Origin: Monomorium pharaonis
Lineage: Eukaryota > Arthropoda > Insecta > Hymenoptera > Formicidae
DNA length: 64,000 nt
Reading direction: 5' to 3'
Assembly: GCF_013373865.1 (NCBI RefSeq)
Contig: NC_050476.1
Span: forward strand, 7,476,501 to 7,540,500
A model generated the notes under the pieces. That model saw nothing but the letters and a program-made list of their open reading frames with translations, was not told the DNA's origin and made no database searches. The position numbers were made by a program, and so were the translations under genes. Below are positions 34,355-46,831 of the stretch, piece by piece. The first letter of the stretch is position 1, and each line of letters starts with the position of its first letter.

Positions 34355-35880
34355 ATGAAGCGTTTGTTAATAATTTATTTTCTCTGCGCGCTCTTCCACG
34401 CGGCTTTATTGGCCTCGCCATGCGTGAGGATCACGTACATATTAAGGAAGAATGCTGGATTTCGATGCACTCAATTAACGACATTGCAACCACACTTGGA
34501 CGAAGCGTGGACCAACACGAGCGTCATTACGATTTTCGATTCGAACATATCTAACATACCCGGGTAAGAAAGGAAAAGAAATTGTTCGGAAGTTGTGAGA
34601 GAAAATTTTGTGCGGATTGACGTTACGATAAAATCGATTTTTAACGTAACAGTCAACAATGTGATGATGCATTTGATCGTATCACGTGCTTTGTATAATA
34701 ATCTTCCCGATGTTTGTTTCTTTATGCGTTTGAATTTACGTGTCTTTATCTCTTACGAAAGATATTCATTCATTTTCTTTTAGCATCCGTATATAACACA
34801 GTATATATACCATACTTTCGAATATTTGTGTTTATTCTGAATAATCTTCTAATGAATATTCATTCTTTATCGAATATATTACACGCGCTTTTGCTTTGTC
34901 GCGCGTTTCTCGTATCTTCGAACTAATTCGCGCTTTTTTTTTGTACTATATTCTATAAAGGCACAGTTTCGCGAGATTTGGAGCGACCCTCGAGACTTTA
35001 GACCTGCACGAATCGGGCATACGAACGTGCGACGCTGAAGCATTCGTAGGCCTTACGAATTTAAAAAAATTGATGCTCTGGGGTAATAAACTGGATTCCG
35101 TGCCAGGAAATTGGTTCTTGCATATGTATTCTCTACAGACTCTGGACTTGTCGTTCAACTTTATCCAGTGGATAGACTGTACGATGTTTCTGACGCTCCC
35201 TAAGTTGGAGGTCTTTAATTTCGATTACAACCAACTCAGCTATATTGAATTTGACAAGTTTGGTGTCCTGAGTAACCTGAAGAAAGTAAGATTCAGCAAG
35301 AATCCGTGGAGATGGGCGTAAGTTAAATCAAAATATTCTGCTATTAATTTCCAGTAAGCTAATATGAAATTTTTTTTCTCATACATTCATTTTGAAAAAT
35401 TCACTTATTTTAATAAGAAAAAGTTTATGGTCTTAAGTAAAAAAAAAACCATTGGGGGTAAACTTACTTTTTGTCAGATTTTTGTACACGTGCTAACGCG
35501 CTTTCAGGTATCGCGCTCGTTTGACATGGCAATTGGAGAACCAGAAGGTCGAGATGCCGGACATGTGGGAGGATTGGAACTGGATGAACACCGTGATCAA
35601 GGACTGCGTCGAGAACGGACGCGGGGAGTTGCCAAGCGACAAGGTGCTCGATTGCGCCGTGGAGAAGCTGATCGAGTTTACGTACGAAACCTTCAGCGCG
35701 GAGGAGAGGAGCAATGCGGTAGGATGCAGCGAGCAGACCAAGCGATTAGTACATTGCATGGGACCGAGCAATGCCACTGGTGACACTGATTACGAAACGG
35801 TACGAAAGATCCTAGAGGATTACTCAACGATTTTACCGCCGATGCAAAGAGCGCTCAGCCCTTTCCCGTTGAAACGATAA
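34355..35880 (+). CDS. Secreted leucine-rich-repeat protein, 3 exons
   Basis: Exons: 34355-34563, 34961-35317, 35508-35880; GT-AG introns, phase 2 at both junctions, 312 residues. The start is the ATG giving a clean signal peptide (MKRLLIIYFLCALFHAALLA). Two N-terminal cysteines follow, then about five 24-residue LRRs (for example LETLDLHESGI, LKKLMLWGNKL, LQTLDLSFNFI) ending in a capping-like FSKNPWRWA. The last exon adds about 120 residues with four cysteines (DCVENG, LDCAVE, GCSEQT, HCMGPS) that I do not recognise. No transmembrane tail is seen, so it is probably extracellular. At the second acceptor two AG sites six bases apart both keep frame; the upstream one restores the LRR consensus IPGHSFARF. 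Function unknown; LRR proteins usually bind proteins. Confidence 0.85.
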
Positions 35881-37225
35881 ACGTACGTCTTTGTCTTCTT
35901 CTAGAATAAGGACTTCTTTTAGGAAAGAGGTAAAATTTCAAAATATTTATATCATAAATTTATTATTGTATACCTTAATCATGGGAACTCTTAATAGATA
36001 CGTTTCTGATTTTGTGTAAACTTAAAGCAAACGAATAAAAAAAACGGGCGCTTACACATTTTAATTGTGTATAACATTCGATAAATTAGATATTTAAAAT
36101 AAGATACGTATACTTCTTTTGTATTAATATAAGACGAGAGATATTAAAGAGAAAAAGTAAATTATAAATTCGTACAAAAAATGCGTTTATTAAATTAAGC
36201 TTTTTTCGTTGTACAATATAAATTATGCATGGAAATATTATAAACTAAACTTAGCATATAATCACAGATTCGACAACGTGACACGCTATGCGTGTCTTCT
36301 AACTAAAATAATTATTCTGCGCAGACACAGCCGGTATCCTATTTAAAATAAACATAAAATTCTTTTTTATGTTTACATACACATAAAAAAAGTATTTAAA
36401 AGAATATTTTTTAATAGCGTATGATAAACTTATATATTAAGAATTTTAGTTTTGAAATAATTCTATTAACATTTAATATTAAAATTTCAATTACATAAAA
36501 GCATAAGTAACAGTTACGAAATCTGTAGCAGTGTATAAAACTTGCGAGTATGATACTTTTTAAATTATAAATTCATCATAAATAAATATATTTGAAAAAA
36601 TAAGTCCATCACATAGCACAAAAAATTCTTTTAAATGGCCATTGTTGTAAATATTGGTATAAATTTTTTAAAATAAATTTTATTATAGATTATAATTTCA
36701 TCAAATACATTGTAATTTTGCATAAGTTTTAATAATTCATCTTTTAATATGCTTGTATAGGCTTTTTTCAAAAACATGGTAGTTAAGAACTGAGATTTAA
36801 AATCAATTTTTTAATTGAGAAATTTCATTAATTTGTTATCATCATTAAAATAAATGGCCATATATATCGTGAATAATATTTTTCATAAAGATTTCATTAC
36901 ACACATAGTAATTTTGCAAGCTTTAATAATTTAAAGTTAAATTATTTTCAGGATTCAAATACAGTTCAATATATCTTGAATGATTGATATTCAAAAATAC
37001 ACTGTCTCACAGAATTGTAACTTAAAATCAGAATTAAAATAAACTACAATTCTTCAATAATCAACATCAATATTTAATAACTGTTAAAAGATTTGAATTA
37101 AAATATAGATGAAAGAGATAATTATCAAACTTTTCCTTTCTGTATGATTATGTCAGTAGATTTTGCGTGTGCAATAATTAAAACGAAAAGACGGAAATAC
37201 GGAAAATAATATATCAATAACTCAT
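35881..37225. other. Convergent intergenic region with 3' ends of two genes
   Basis: The LRR gene ends on + and the RNA-binding gene ends on -, so both 3' UTRs fall here. A + strand AATAAA lies near 36035; TTTATT near 36185 and 36677 are candidate signals for the minus gene. At about 36690 and 36890 a phrase with GTAATTTTGCA then a TTTAATAATT run is repeated with a period of about 195 bp, a diverged tandem duplication. No other gene was seen. Confidence 0.4.
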
Positions 37226-40200
37226 CTAATTTTGAATTATTCCTGGATGCCAAACAATCGGTGCACCAATCATAGGATTAGCGTTCATTCCAGGTAGAAT
37301 ATAATGCTGTCCATACAGCTGCGGCACTACAAAAATACACGCAAAATACCATTAAAACGCATTGTGTACCGTAAAAATATTTTTCGAAACAAACAAAGCG
37401 TGAACGAGATTTTGTGATAAACGGTACTTGTCGATTATTATTGAAAATCGGAATTTTGTAAATATTACGCATGTTTTTCGTTGTTGGAGTTAAATTAATC
37501 CGCGTAGAAGCATTTTGTCAAAATCGCCTTTGATTCGACGGGCACAAATAGAGAACAAAATAATCAAAAGCTTTTAATATAACACAAGCTAAAATGTTAT
37601 ACATACCGGTATTCGCGAGCATGCCGCTCAAATATTGGTACATTTTGATGGATGCCACACTCATGGCCTCATGTTTCGATGTCATTAGTTCGCCTTGAAA
37701 TTCAAAGATTATTATCTCATCTTTGCGAATAATTATCTAGAATAACGTGACATATAAGAAAATAATAAATTATCAGGTATAAATGATAAAGATAAGAAAT
37801 TGAATTTATTAAGATGTTTACTCTGCCAGCATATTTGTTTGTATCCAATACTGGTATGCAATCAAAGATGCATGTCGCGTTAAATCTTTCCTTGACGAAG
37901 CTCTGCAGAGTTTTCATCTGTATCAGATAAACGTCGTCGTCCTCGTGCACTTCTGTGAACGCTTTGAGTGTTTCTTTGAAGCGTTTCTTTCCTCGTTTAG
38001 GACGTTGAATTTCGGTTTTTGTCATATTAGATACCGCCTCGCGAATGTACCGTTCTCTTTCCAGAACCTTGGACGCTCCGATGGGTTTCGCCCAACGGAC
38101 CTCCCAACCTTGTTTTTCGATAATACCATCTGGTTCTAAAAGAAAAATACTCATATAGATTTCTATTTGGACAAGTATTACAAGTAATATAAATTAAACG
38201 GTGTCCCATTAATCCCAAGAAAATGCGATGAGAAAATATTTTATCAGAATTACAATCTATTTGTTATTTATACGTCATCCTTGCTATTTTTATCTTCAAA
38301 ATTCCATACATTTTTGCCGAAATCGTTATATTTATTCCATAGTCTTTTTATTTTTTTTTATCTTTTGGCTTTAGTTATGTACGTATACTTACTTTGCATT
38401 ATGTCCATTACAGTCTGCGCGGCTTCGCGAGACTCATAGTGAATGAAAGCGAAGTGATTGATCTTCTTCAGCTTCAATATCGGCACGTTTGTGTGCCTGC
38501 AGAGAATCTCCTTCACCTTCTGCTGCGGCATATCGAGCGAAAGGTTCCTTACGAACAGAGCCGTCACCTATTTGTCATCGCGTACGATATTGAGTTAGTG
38601 CAACATATCCTGTTCACGCCATTCTATATATACAATGATATATATATATATATATATAGTGATATGAAATGTGATTTTGCTGCGCCAGATTTATCCTATA
38701 TCGCGTTCTTTTTATAAAATTCTTGCAGAATTATATTACTGTGCCGATGGTCATCGCACAATATATTTCTTGGAAATTAAACGGGATAAATTTTTTTTTA
38801 TTATTACACAAGACTATTTTGTTTGTCAAGAGTTTTATAATTTAATCAACGTTGAATTCATTTGTAGCACTTAATTTTAACGTGGACATAGTAAAATTAT
38901 TTAAACTCACGCCATTCATATTTCATAACATTTGAAAAATATCCATGATAATAAATCCATGATAATAAAATATCCATGATAATAAATATTAATCTTGTTT
39001 TTAACAAATTCTTATTATAATAAAATTCCTAGTAAGCTATGGAACGTGGAAAAGTCGTTTTATTTTTTAATTTATCCCAATCCGAAATATATTTGTGCAA
39101 TTTATAAAACGCGATATATATAAACGCTCCAATTTCTGTATCAATAATGTTACATATCTATTAAAATGTAGTATTACATTTTTTTAGTTTTATTTTATTT
39201 TATTAAATTATACGTTATATATTTTTTTTCGTCTATATCGATTATCTCTTTAATAAATATCACATTTACTTAATAAATATTACATTATCCTTAAAAATTC
39301 GACAAATTAGAAAAAAAACAACAATAACACACACACACACACACATACACACCATGAAAAAAAAAATTAAACCATGCTAAAGAAAGGATTAGAAATTGCA
39401 AAAACAGAACAATGAAATTTAATATTCATCCAATTTCCGAGAAAACCGGAGACTTACCGTCTCCATGACGTCCTCGTCGATCGGATCGCCCGGCTCCGGA
39501 TCTGCCCAGTCCACCGCGATCTCGTGGTCCCACAGCATCACCTTGCCGGGGATGAGCTTGCGCCGGGCCATCGCGGCCGCCCGATGATCCCGGAACTCGA
39601 CGAAGATAAACCCGCGATTTAGATTGCGATCGTGGGCGCTCGGGTACACGTAGATGTCCGTGATGCCGTCGAGTATCTTGGTCAGCTCCGCGAGGAACTC
39701 GGGCTTGGTCTTGGTTTTAGGGACGCCGCCGAAGAAGAGCCGACAGTTGTCCATGGACTTGACCACGCCGATCCGGTGACCCGGTCGGATCTCGTGGCCG
39801 TCGAGACGCTCGCATGCCTCCCGGGCGGTCCGTGGGTCCTTGTACAACGCGAACGCGTAGCCGCGCGTCGATCCAGAAAAGTCGAGCATCAGTCGTAACT
39901 CCAGTAGCCGGCCCACTTGCTCTAGCAACGGCATCAGCTCGTCCTCGTAGCAGTCGCGCGGCAAACGACCCAGAAACACCTCCGCGCCCTTGCCGCGCTG
40001 CTGTTGTCCGCGTGCTACTTCTGGTGCCGTCAGCCGTCGCTGCCCGTTCTCCTAATATACGCGAATTGGTTTTTTTTGGACGGTTGGGATAGCAGGAGAA
40101 AGAAAACGCGAATGATTATTTCACGCTTGATTAGGATATTTAGAAAATAGAAAGGGGAAGGACGATAACTTTGTCGTGACAAAGAGTGGACGTAGTAATC

Positions 40201-40945
40201 ACTGATGCGGAAAGAGAACCGGATTTTTTTAATAAGCACATTCGCTCGTTTGATCGACTCTTTATCAGCGAGAAACATAGCTCTCTCTAAATGCAATTGA
40301 TTATATACTTTATAAGTAGATTAATAAGAGACGAGAATTATATAGAAGATTCAGTACATTGAGCTTTTTATGAATCATCCTTAGTGACCTTTTGAAGTTA
40401 TTATTTCAACATTTCTTAACTTCTATTCATAATGAAAAGATTATATTCTATGTCTGATAATAATGTGTTTACTGAAAAATACGTGAAACGTAAAAGAAAG
40501 CTGTAAGTTATGCATTTTTACAAATCACGCTTGTTGACATTTTCAAGTTACTTCAATTAGTTTTCTACTTCTAACTTTATAAATTTTCGCGATGGAAAGA
40601 TTATTTCCTTTATGTCCGAAGAGTGCGTTTTTTTGACATTAAAAGAGAATAATATTAATCATAAAAACCCATGTATTACACTCATTATAACTTACATCAT
40701 CTTTTCGAATTATTGCTTAAACTATTCTCAACTGTCGCGATGAAGAAACCTATTTCACCTTCTGTTCGTCGAACATGTATTAGAAAGTAATCAGTGTGGA
40801 TCTCTACCTGCACAAGCTCGTAGCGCGTGCGACGCAGCATCTCCAGGAGTCGCATGGTACGCTGACATTCACCTGCGAGATCCATATCATCGTTATCACC
40901 GTTGGTGCTCATCGTCATCGACGCACGTTCGCGCGAGTTGCACAT
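37226..40945 (-). CDS. A1CF/RBM46/RBM47-family RNA-binding protein, 6 exons
   Basis: Exons in transcript order: 40945-40808, 40051-39458, 38567-38393, 38135-37822, 37736-37607, 37326-37226. All junctions are GT-AG, phases close, 483 residues. An in-frame TAG lies nine bases before the ATG, supporting the start. After the family-typical LVQENGQRR joint come RRM1 (about 70-145, EVFLGRLPRD and RGYAFALYKD), RRM2 (about 149-235, RLFFGGVPK and RGFIFVEF) and RRM3 (about 246-325, ALFVRNLSLD and HFAFIHYES, then GWEVRWAKP). A dsRNA-binding-like region (about 360-445) ends in TSKHEAMSVASIKMYQYL. These features define the A1CF/RBM46/RBM47 group, which binds AU-rich or edited mRNAs; the related Drosophila protein Tut acts in germline differentiation. 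Exact orthology is not resolved. Confidence 0.93.
38568..39457. other. Intron 2 of the RNA-binding gene
   Basis: AT-rich. It contains a three-unit tandem repeat of ATCCATGATAATAAA variants at about 38939-38989 and a CA run at about 39329-39346. No exon fits here because exons 2 and 3 join in phase 0 into the family-typical VMETVTALFVRN. Confidence 0.6.
38638..38659. repeat. TA microsatellite
   Basis: A short TA run in intron 2 of the minus-strand RNA-binding gene. Confidence 0.8.
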
Positions 40946-41332
40946 AGTAAACTAATGTCCTCCGGTCGAGCGGAGGCCCTTGGAGAAAGTGGAGTGGGGT
41001 AAGGAGTCTTGAGACCGATTCCTGGAAAAATGCGACGCGAAGCGCAACGTTTTTTTTTTGTACGCTTTCCAACTCGATGCACGATTTTATTGAAGAGATA
41101 ATCCACAGCTATTTCCTTTTCTAAATTTTTTTCTAGACTTCTCTCTTTCCTTTGAGACATTGAATTGATCCGAGAATAAAATGTTTTTTGTTTTTTTTTA
41201 AGAACTTTTACTTGCATTTTACATTTACTTTTAATTTACTGAGTGTACTTTTGTTCAAAGTTACATAAATACAAAAAATGAATTTACGGTTAAAAGTTAC
41301 GTTGAGATTAAAGTATTTCAAGTTAAATTAAA
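40946..41332. other. Upstream region of the RNA-binding gene
   Basis: Probable 5' UTR and promoter of the minus-strand gene. The frame continuing upstream on minus is closed by a stop nine bases from the ATG. Nothing else was recognised. Confidence 0.3.
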
Positions 41333-41659
41333 GCACTGATCATATTCTACACGAAATAATTGTACACGATCAGAATATTCTACACAAATATATTGTACAT
41401 AAAAAAATTGTACGTGAAAAAACTGTGCACAAGAATTAGCCTTGAATTAAAAATTGCACACGGATATATTGTGTTTAGAAAAACTGTCCACTACACAGTT
41501 TTTCTATGCACAATATATCTGTGTAAAATTTTTAATTCAAGGCTAATTCTTGTGCACAGTTTTTCCACGTACAATTTTTTTGTGTGCAATATATTTGTGT
41601 AAAATATTCTGATCGTGTACAATTATTTTATGTAGAATATGATCAGTGCCCAAATTAAA
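41325..41659. mobile_element. Palindromic MITE with 8-bp target-site duplication (short family member)
   Basis: The element itself is 41333-41651. It begins GCACTGATCATATTCTAC and ends with GTAGAATATGATCAGTGCCC. The whole length is a palindrome centred near 41492 with arms sharing GTACACGATCAGAATATT and AAACTGTGCACAAGAATTA. AAATTAAA occurs directly outside both ends (41325-41332 and 41652-41659), a perfect 8-bp duplication. The longer relative at 47831-48695 has the same ends. Eight-bp duplications occur in hAT, P and Merlin superfamilies; the termini do not decide which. Confidence 0.88.
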
Positions 41660-42209
41660 AGTTAATTTTGAAAAGCATTATTTATCAAGTTAGAAGTTAG
41701 AATGTTGTAATTTAATTTTCTAAAAATTAAATTATAATATAAATAATAAAATAATTACGATATATACCATAAAATAAATAATTATTTTATTTGTTAATTA
41801 AATTTACATAAAAATTACTTAAATTTATGTGAACTCTTAACTTGAGTACATTCAATTGAATAAAAAAGAAAAATATGATAATTCTAGTGAAGAAAAAGAA
41901 CGGTTAATGTTTATGTTTTTGTCACAAAAGCTATCGAGATAGTAAAAGGCGATTAGATGCTAATTCGTAGAATCTTATGGCTCTCTCATTCCTACGCGAA
42001 AACAAAGCAAGAAGAGGAATATTCTCAGAACGCGCGATTTCCGAACGAGAAATAAAACAAAGTACGATTATACCGGGTTGAAATTCCATTTTAATATTGT
42101 GATATTATTACATATTTTTCTTTCCATAAAAAGGCATTGTATGGAAATTTAGCTTTATGCGAATTTAGCTTTTTATTAAAAAGATCACTTTATTTAATTT
42201 TTTCAAATA

Positions 42210-42250
<41 letters not shown>

Positions 42251-42957
42251 AATAATTTTACGAGATATTTGACGATTTTTTTACACAATTATATTGAATT
42301 CAATTCATTATGAAAGATTGTGATATAATAAGTCAATAATAAAAAAATCCGATCTCTAATTTTACAGCTATAACTTTATCGGAAAAATTATTGCATTTAA
42401 AATATATTTCATTTATCAAAATTTGTGAATTAAAAACATTAGAAAATTATAATTTCTATTTTCTATAAGGGAAATAAAAGCAGATGTCAGTAACTGCTGG
42501 AGAAATAGTAACTGATGGTAAGTAGTAAACTCCAGTCGATAAATGAAAGAGATTTATATTAATTTTCATTATTTCATAAGATTTAAATCATAATGTAGAA
42601 AATTTTACATTGTGATGACATTTATCGTAACATTAAAAAAAAGACTATTACTTTTATAAATATATTTATATATTTGATATTGTTATAAAATTTATTACAC
42701 TAATATGTAGTTTTCTTCATGGAATAATTTCAACGATTAGGAGATTAAAAAGGAGACAGAAACAAAAAAAATAAGTTATTTAAAGTTAGAAATATATTTT
42801 TATAAAAATCTTAAATTATATACAATTTGTATAACGTGTATAAAAATATCTGCAGAATAAAATTTATATATTTACACAATAATTTCAAGAAGACAGTATC
42901 AGCAACTAAGCATCCAAAGATAAGTCACAAAAATAATTTCTTTTTCTTTTTTATACA
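41660..42957. other. AT-rich intergenic region
   Basis: Between Mis12 (3' end) and the promoter side of the RNA-binding gene, both on minus. It contains an AT microsatellite at about 42209-42244 and the 3' UTR of Mis12. No gene was recognised. Confidence 0.4.
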
Positions 42958-44577
42958 TTATACTGCATCCATATCGCAATCTATACATTTGAGATCATCA
43001 ACTGTATTGTAAAGCGACTTTTGCGTTACAGATATTCCATCATCGAGGAATGCGCTGAATCGTTTATAATCCTCGACCAATTGATGAATTTTGTCACTGA
43101 TATCCGGGCATTCGACATCGCTTTCAATTATATGACTCAGCCTATCGGTATTGTCCGCACAGATCGAAAATTGTTCTATGAGCTGCAATTCCTCTTTCAA
43201 TGCCGCGTTCAACACGGTTGTCTGGAAAAACCACAAGAGTTACATAATACTTGAATGCTACATTTGCATACAGTGAATGCAGTGATATATATTTTTTTAA
43301 TGATGATTAAAATCGCGATACGTACGCGTTTTGCTTTCTGCTGAAGTTCCTCCAATTTCCCACGCATATTCTCAAATTCGGCTTCCGTGTATTGCATTCT
43401 TTGTAGTTTATCTTCATCCGCCAGAACGTTGTCAGGTACAGCAATGAACTTGCTCACAATATTCTGATCAGAGACAAAATAGAAATTAATGTCATATGTG
43501 TAATAATTTTGCTATTTTAATTTTAAAGTTTCTAATTAACAAAGTTTATATCCTTTATAATATAAAATAGGAATAATTAACTATAATTGTTTGAAAATAA
43601 TTACCTCTATGTTTTTCAAATGAGGTACAGAGGCTGTATAATAAGCTTTTACAAGTGTCTCTTCATTCATCTTTAATAATCCCAGATTATCAGAGTCTGA
43701 ATTATGTAACTTTTCCAATGTTTCACACAATTTTCTGCTCCTAGACTGTATCCTCTCCATCACAATAGTTCTGACTACAACAGACCAGAGAGAAAGTAAT
43801 TAGAATATTGTAAGCAGCCATGTATAACTTTTCATAAATTAGAAACATTCAGTGGAACAATGGACATAAGAGCATTGAATGCAACAAGTCTTATTTACAA
43901 AGATGAACAAAAAATCCAAGATCAAATTTAAATTGAAGACAAATAACGTTTTTTTTTTCTTTCAGTAAATTTCCAGAATAAATACGAGCAATTATACAAC
44001 GATAATTACGAATTATATAACGAATTACACGATTCTCGCAAAAAAACAAAAAATTTAAGATAAAAGGAGGGCAAGAGAAATCGCATAAAAACATGCTGCG
44101 GAAATCAAGGCGGTAGGAAAGGGAAAGACGACATACAAAAGGACGCGTTTGCCGAGAGGCGACGCTTCTCACCGGCGGCGTAGCGTCCTCGCCGACCGAC
44201 GCCGCGTTCCCACCCCTCCCCCTATTCCGTCGCGGGGAATCCGTCGAGAGCATCCCGGTCGCTGGACGAGTGTGACTCTAGTCATGATCGAGTGCTACAT
44301 GAAACCAGAGTACACCCGTCCAGCGGCGGCGGGACAAACAGGACGCCGCCGCAACGGTCGGCGTCCCCTTCCCGGCGCCCTCCGCCCTCCTCCCCACCCC
44401 CTTTCCCTCCGTCCAGCGTCCGAAAGAGCGCGATCTGAAAGCACGTCGGGATCTAAGAAATGCAGGCGGCGACTTACGAGTCGCGTAAACGGCTCGGGAA
44501 TGGAAGCCGAACAGCTGCATCTCGTATTCCTCGCGTTTGCGCTTCCGCGACTCGCTGGAAGCGGGGCCGATCTCCAT
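42958..44577 (-). CDS. Mis12: Mis12 kinetochore protein, 4 exons
   Basis: Exons in transcript order: 44577-44478, 43774-43605, 43463-43326, 43221-42958; GT-AG introns, phases 1, 0, 0, and 223 residues, close to the roughly 200 usual for the family. Two phrases identify it. The N-terminus carries YEMQLFGFHSRAV, matching the Mis12 pattern of an aromatic-Gly-Phe box followed by a helix. Exon 3 carries FIAVPDNVLADEDKLQR then YTEAEFENMRGKLEELQQ, the conserved proline-containing 'IP.N.L..ED' joint followed by a coiled coil. Mis12 is a core subunit of the four-protein Mis12 complex within the outer-kinetochore KMN network, linking centromeric chromatin to microtubule-binding Ndc80. The first exon is GC-rich and separated by a 703-bp intron. 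Confidence 0.9.
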
Positions 44578-44940
44578 GGCGTGACGTCTACGTGACGAGA
44601 GAAAACCAAGGCGCCTCTACTCTCCTGTCTCGGGGACCGGCCGGCCTCGGTCCGAGTCCCCTCCTGGCCACTGTCCAGCGGCAAGCGGCGCTCCTTCCGC
44701 ACACGGGACTCACGAGAACACCTTGACGTCCGTTGACAAATTAACATGGCGTCTCTCTCCGCCTGCGCACGAAAGCGTCCTTTGTCCCGGCGCGCTTTCG
44801 CCGAAGCATCGCGACAGATCGCGCGACGGTCGAGCTCCCGCAGCGCCCTCCCCCTTTCAACGACGGACGCCTCTCGAAGTCGAACATAAATTTATCGTAG
44901 ATTTCATCGTTCCGTCGATAAATGACGTTCGGTTGTAAAA
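44578..44940 (-). promoter_or_regulatory. CpG-rich promoter region of Mis12
   Basis: CpG-dense DNA extends from intron 1 (about 44150) past the start codon to about 44900, in contrast to AT-rich surroundings. This is typical of a housekeeping promoter, inferred from composition and position. A 27-codon frame on + beginning ATGGCTCCTTC at 44955 was considered but not called. Confidence 0.45.
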
Positions 44941-45989
44941 ATAATTTCTGATAGATGGCTCCTTCTTTCGTCAGAGACGTGGTGGACGTGGATCCTTCAG
45001 CGTACGTTTCTTTTACAATTAATTTATATGCAGATTGATGCAGATATGCGGTAAATGGTAAACGTCGATTCCGAATGATCCTAATTAAAGAGAGGTTCTA
45101 CATAGTGACGAGATACCCTCGATGATTTTTACCTTCCGAGAGGTAGTGATCGAGTAAAATCGATTTCCAGCTGCGATTTGAATCCGACTTTTAATTTAGT
45201 ACAGAAAACAAACGCACGACTCTTCGCGCTACACATGTTTATTTCTTTTTCAGTTTCGAACCAATTTTCTCCGCAGGGATGACTGATCCGCAGAATCATT
45301 TGGGCTTATGTTAGCGAATCCACGGACTCCGAGTTCAATACACGTAAAATGAACAGTACGTACATAAATAATTACATGCATACACACATTTATTTTGTTT
45401 CTAATCCTCAATCCAGTTTAACCGCCTCATGTTTTTATATTTTCTCGTTTCTTAAGAGACAAATATGTTCTACAAGAATGCGCAATTCAAAGAATTTTTT
45501 TCAGCTCATTATAATACAAATTACATCGTATTTTTATTAGATCGTCGTTACTAACTATATATGTATATATGTTTATCTAGTTGCGAAATAATTTGATAAA
45601 TATTAATTGAATGCTAACGCGCCTGTCCTTTCCAATGAATTTTTCTACCTTTTATATTTGCAAATTCACCGGCGCTCGCAGCTTGTGCGTTATTATTCAT
45701 ACGACGATACCTGTTTGAGAGGTCTGTTTGTTATCGCACGCATAAAGCGGAAATGCATGGGCGCCGTGTTCACCTGGCGAACGCAAATCTCAAATATTTT
45801 CCATTACGTTTTATTAACGCTCGACTAAACGCGATTGCCTTTGTAAATTGTGAACTTTCCCCGTGAAAATATTAAAAATACAGATAAATGGAGAAATGCC
45901 GATGAGCATTTCTCTCCGTTGTTGACTTTATTGCTGATTCAGCAGAAATTTCATTTGCACGTTAATCGTAATGATTTTTTAAATACATA
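44941..45989. other. Intergenic, nothing identified
   Basis: AT-rich with no recognisable gene, RNA or repeat pair. The small frames here have no domain-like features. Confidence 0.3.
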
Positions 45990-46191
45990 CACTGAAAAAA
46001 AAAGTAATATATTCAATAAGATATGTTATTGCGGGCTGCCAATTACAGATATACTCAATACAATAATATATGCTATTGCAGGATCAACATTGTACTTGCA
46101 TTAATAGCAAACATTATTGTATTGAGTATTTTATGTAGTTGGCAGCCCGCAATCACATATGTTATTGACTATATTACATTTTTTTTCTGTG
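45990..46191. mobile_element. Palindromic TA-flanked MITE, uninterrupted copy
   Basis: The termini are CACTGAAAAAAAAAG and TTTTTTTTCTGTG, each flanked by TA. Arms share GCGGGCTGCCAA and ACTCAATACAATAATAT in inverted order. A second copy at 51716-52345 is interrupted by another element; this uninterrupted copy shows what the insertion site looked like before. Confidence 0.85.
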
Positions 46192-46486
46192 TATTTATGA
46201 AATAATTGAAGTCGAAAATTATGTACGTTCAGAAACAGATTAATTTTTTCAAATGTTCTTTGTATCGAGAATCATTGTATCGGCAATCAGGAAGTGAATC
46301 GAAGGTTGTCGAGTTTAGTCATACGATATTACATGTATTTGTCCGCGTAAGGATTACATTAATTAGAATGCTTATTTGCGGCCGAGTGAATCACGTTTCG
46401 CACATATGCGGTTAATACCAATTGGCATAACGCCTTGCTTCTCTCATCACAGCGTGACAGCATATTTATTTTCGGTGAAAGGTAAT

Positions 46487-46831
46487 TCACGGTAAAAAAA
46501 AAAGTGATTTTTTTCCTTGGTAATTTCTAGAAAAGTAAAATGTCTTTGATCGCTTTAGCGGAAAAAAAATATATATGCAGAACTCGTCCGTAGTTTTTTC
46601 ATTAAAAAAACAATGGTCAGTAATTTTACACGAAATGTTATCCCTAAGTCAATTGCCCACCATTGCCAAATGTGCACCTTCTCGCTGCGTGACATCACTA
46701 CTTTTTTTATGGCGAATTAGTCACGGCGTTGATAAGTCATGCTCGTATAATAACAGTGACAATGCGGTGTGACATGTTAATGCAACCCTCGTCAAGAAAA
46801 AAAAACCTTTTTTACCGCCGTGACGATTCGT
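46487..46831. mobile_element. Candidate inverted-repeat element
   Basis: The left TTCACGGTAAAAAAAAAAG and right CTTTTTTACCGCCGTGAC are imperfect inverses about 340 bp apart. The interior has no coding capacity. The pairing is short and partly low-complexity, so the call is tentative. Confidence 0.35.

Noticed and set aside
44149..44747. Several long frames on both strands at the Mis12 promoter
   Set aside because: CpG-rich composition effect. Only the first 33 codons from 44577 on minus, ending at a good donor, belong to the Mis12 model.
44955..45038. 27-codon frame on + starting ATGGCTCCTTC near the Mis12 promoter
   Set aside because: Too short, no partner exon found and no family resemblance.
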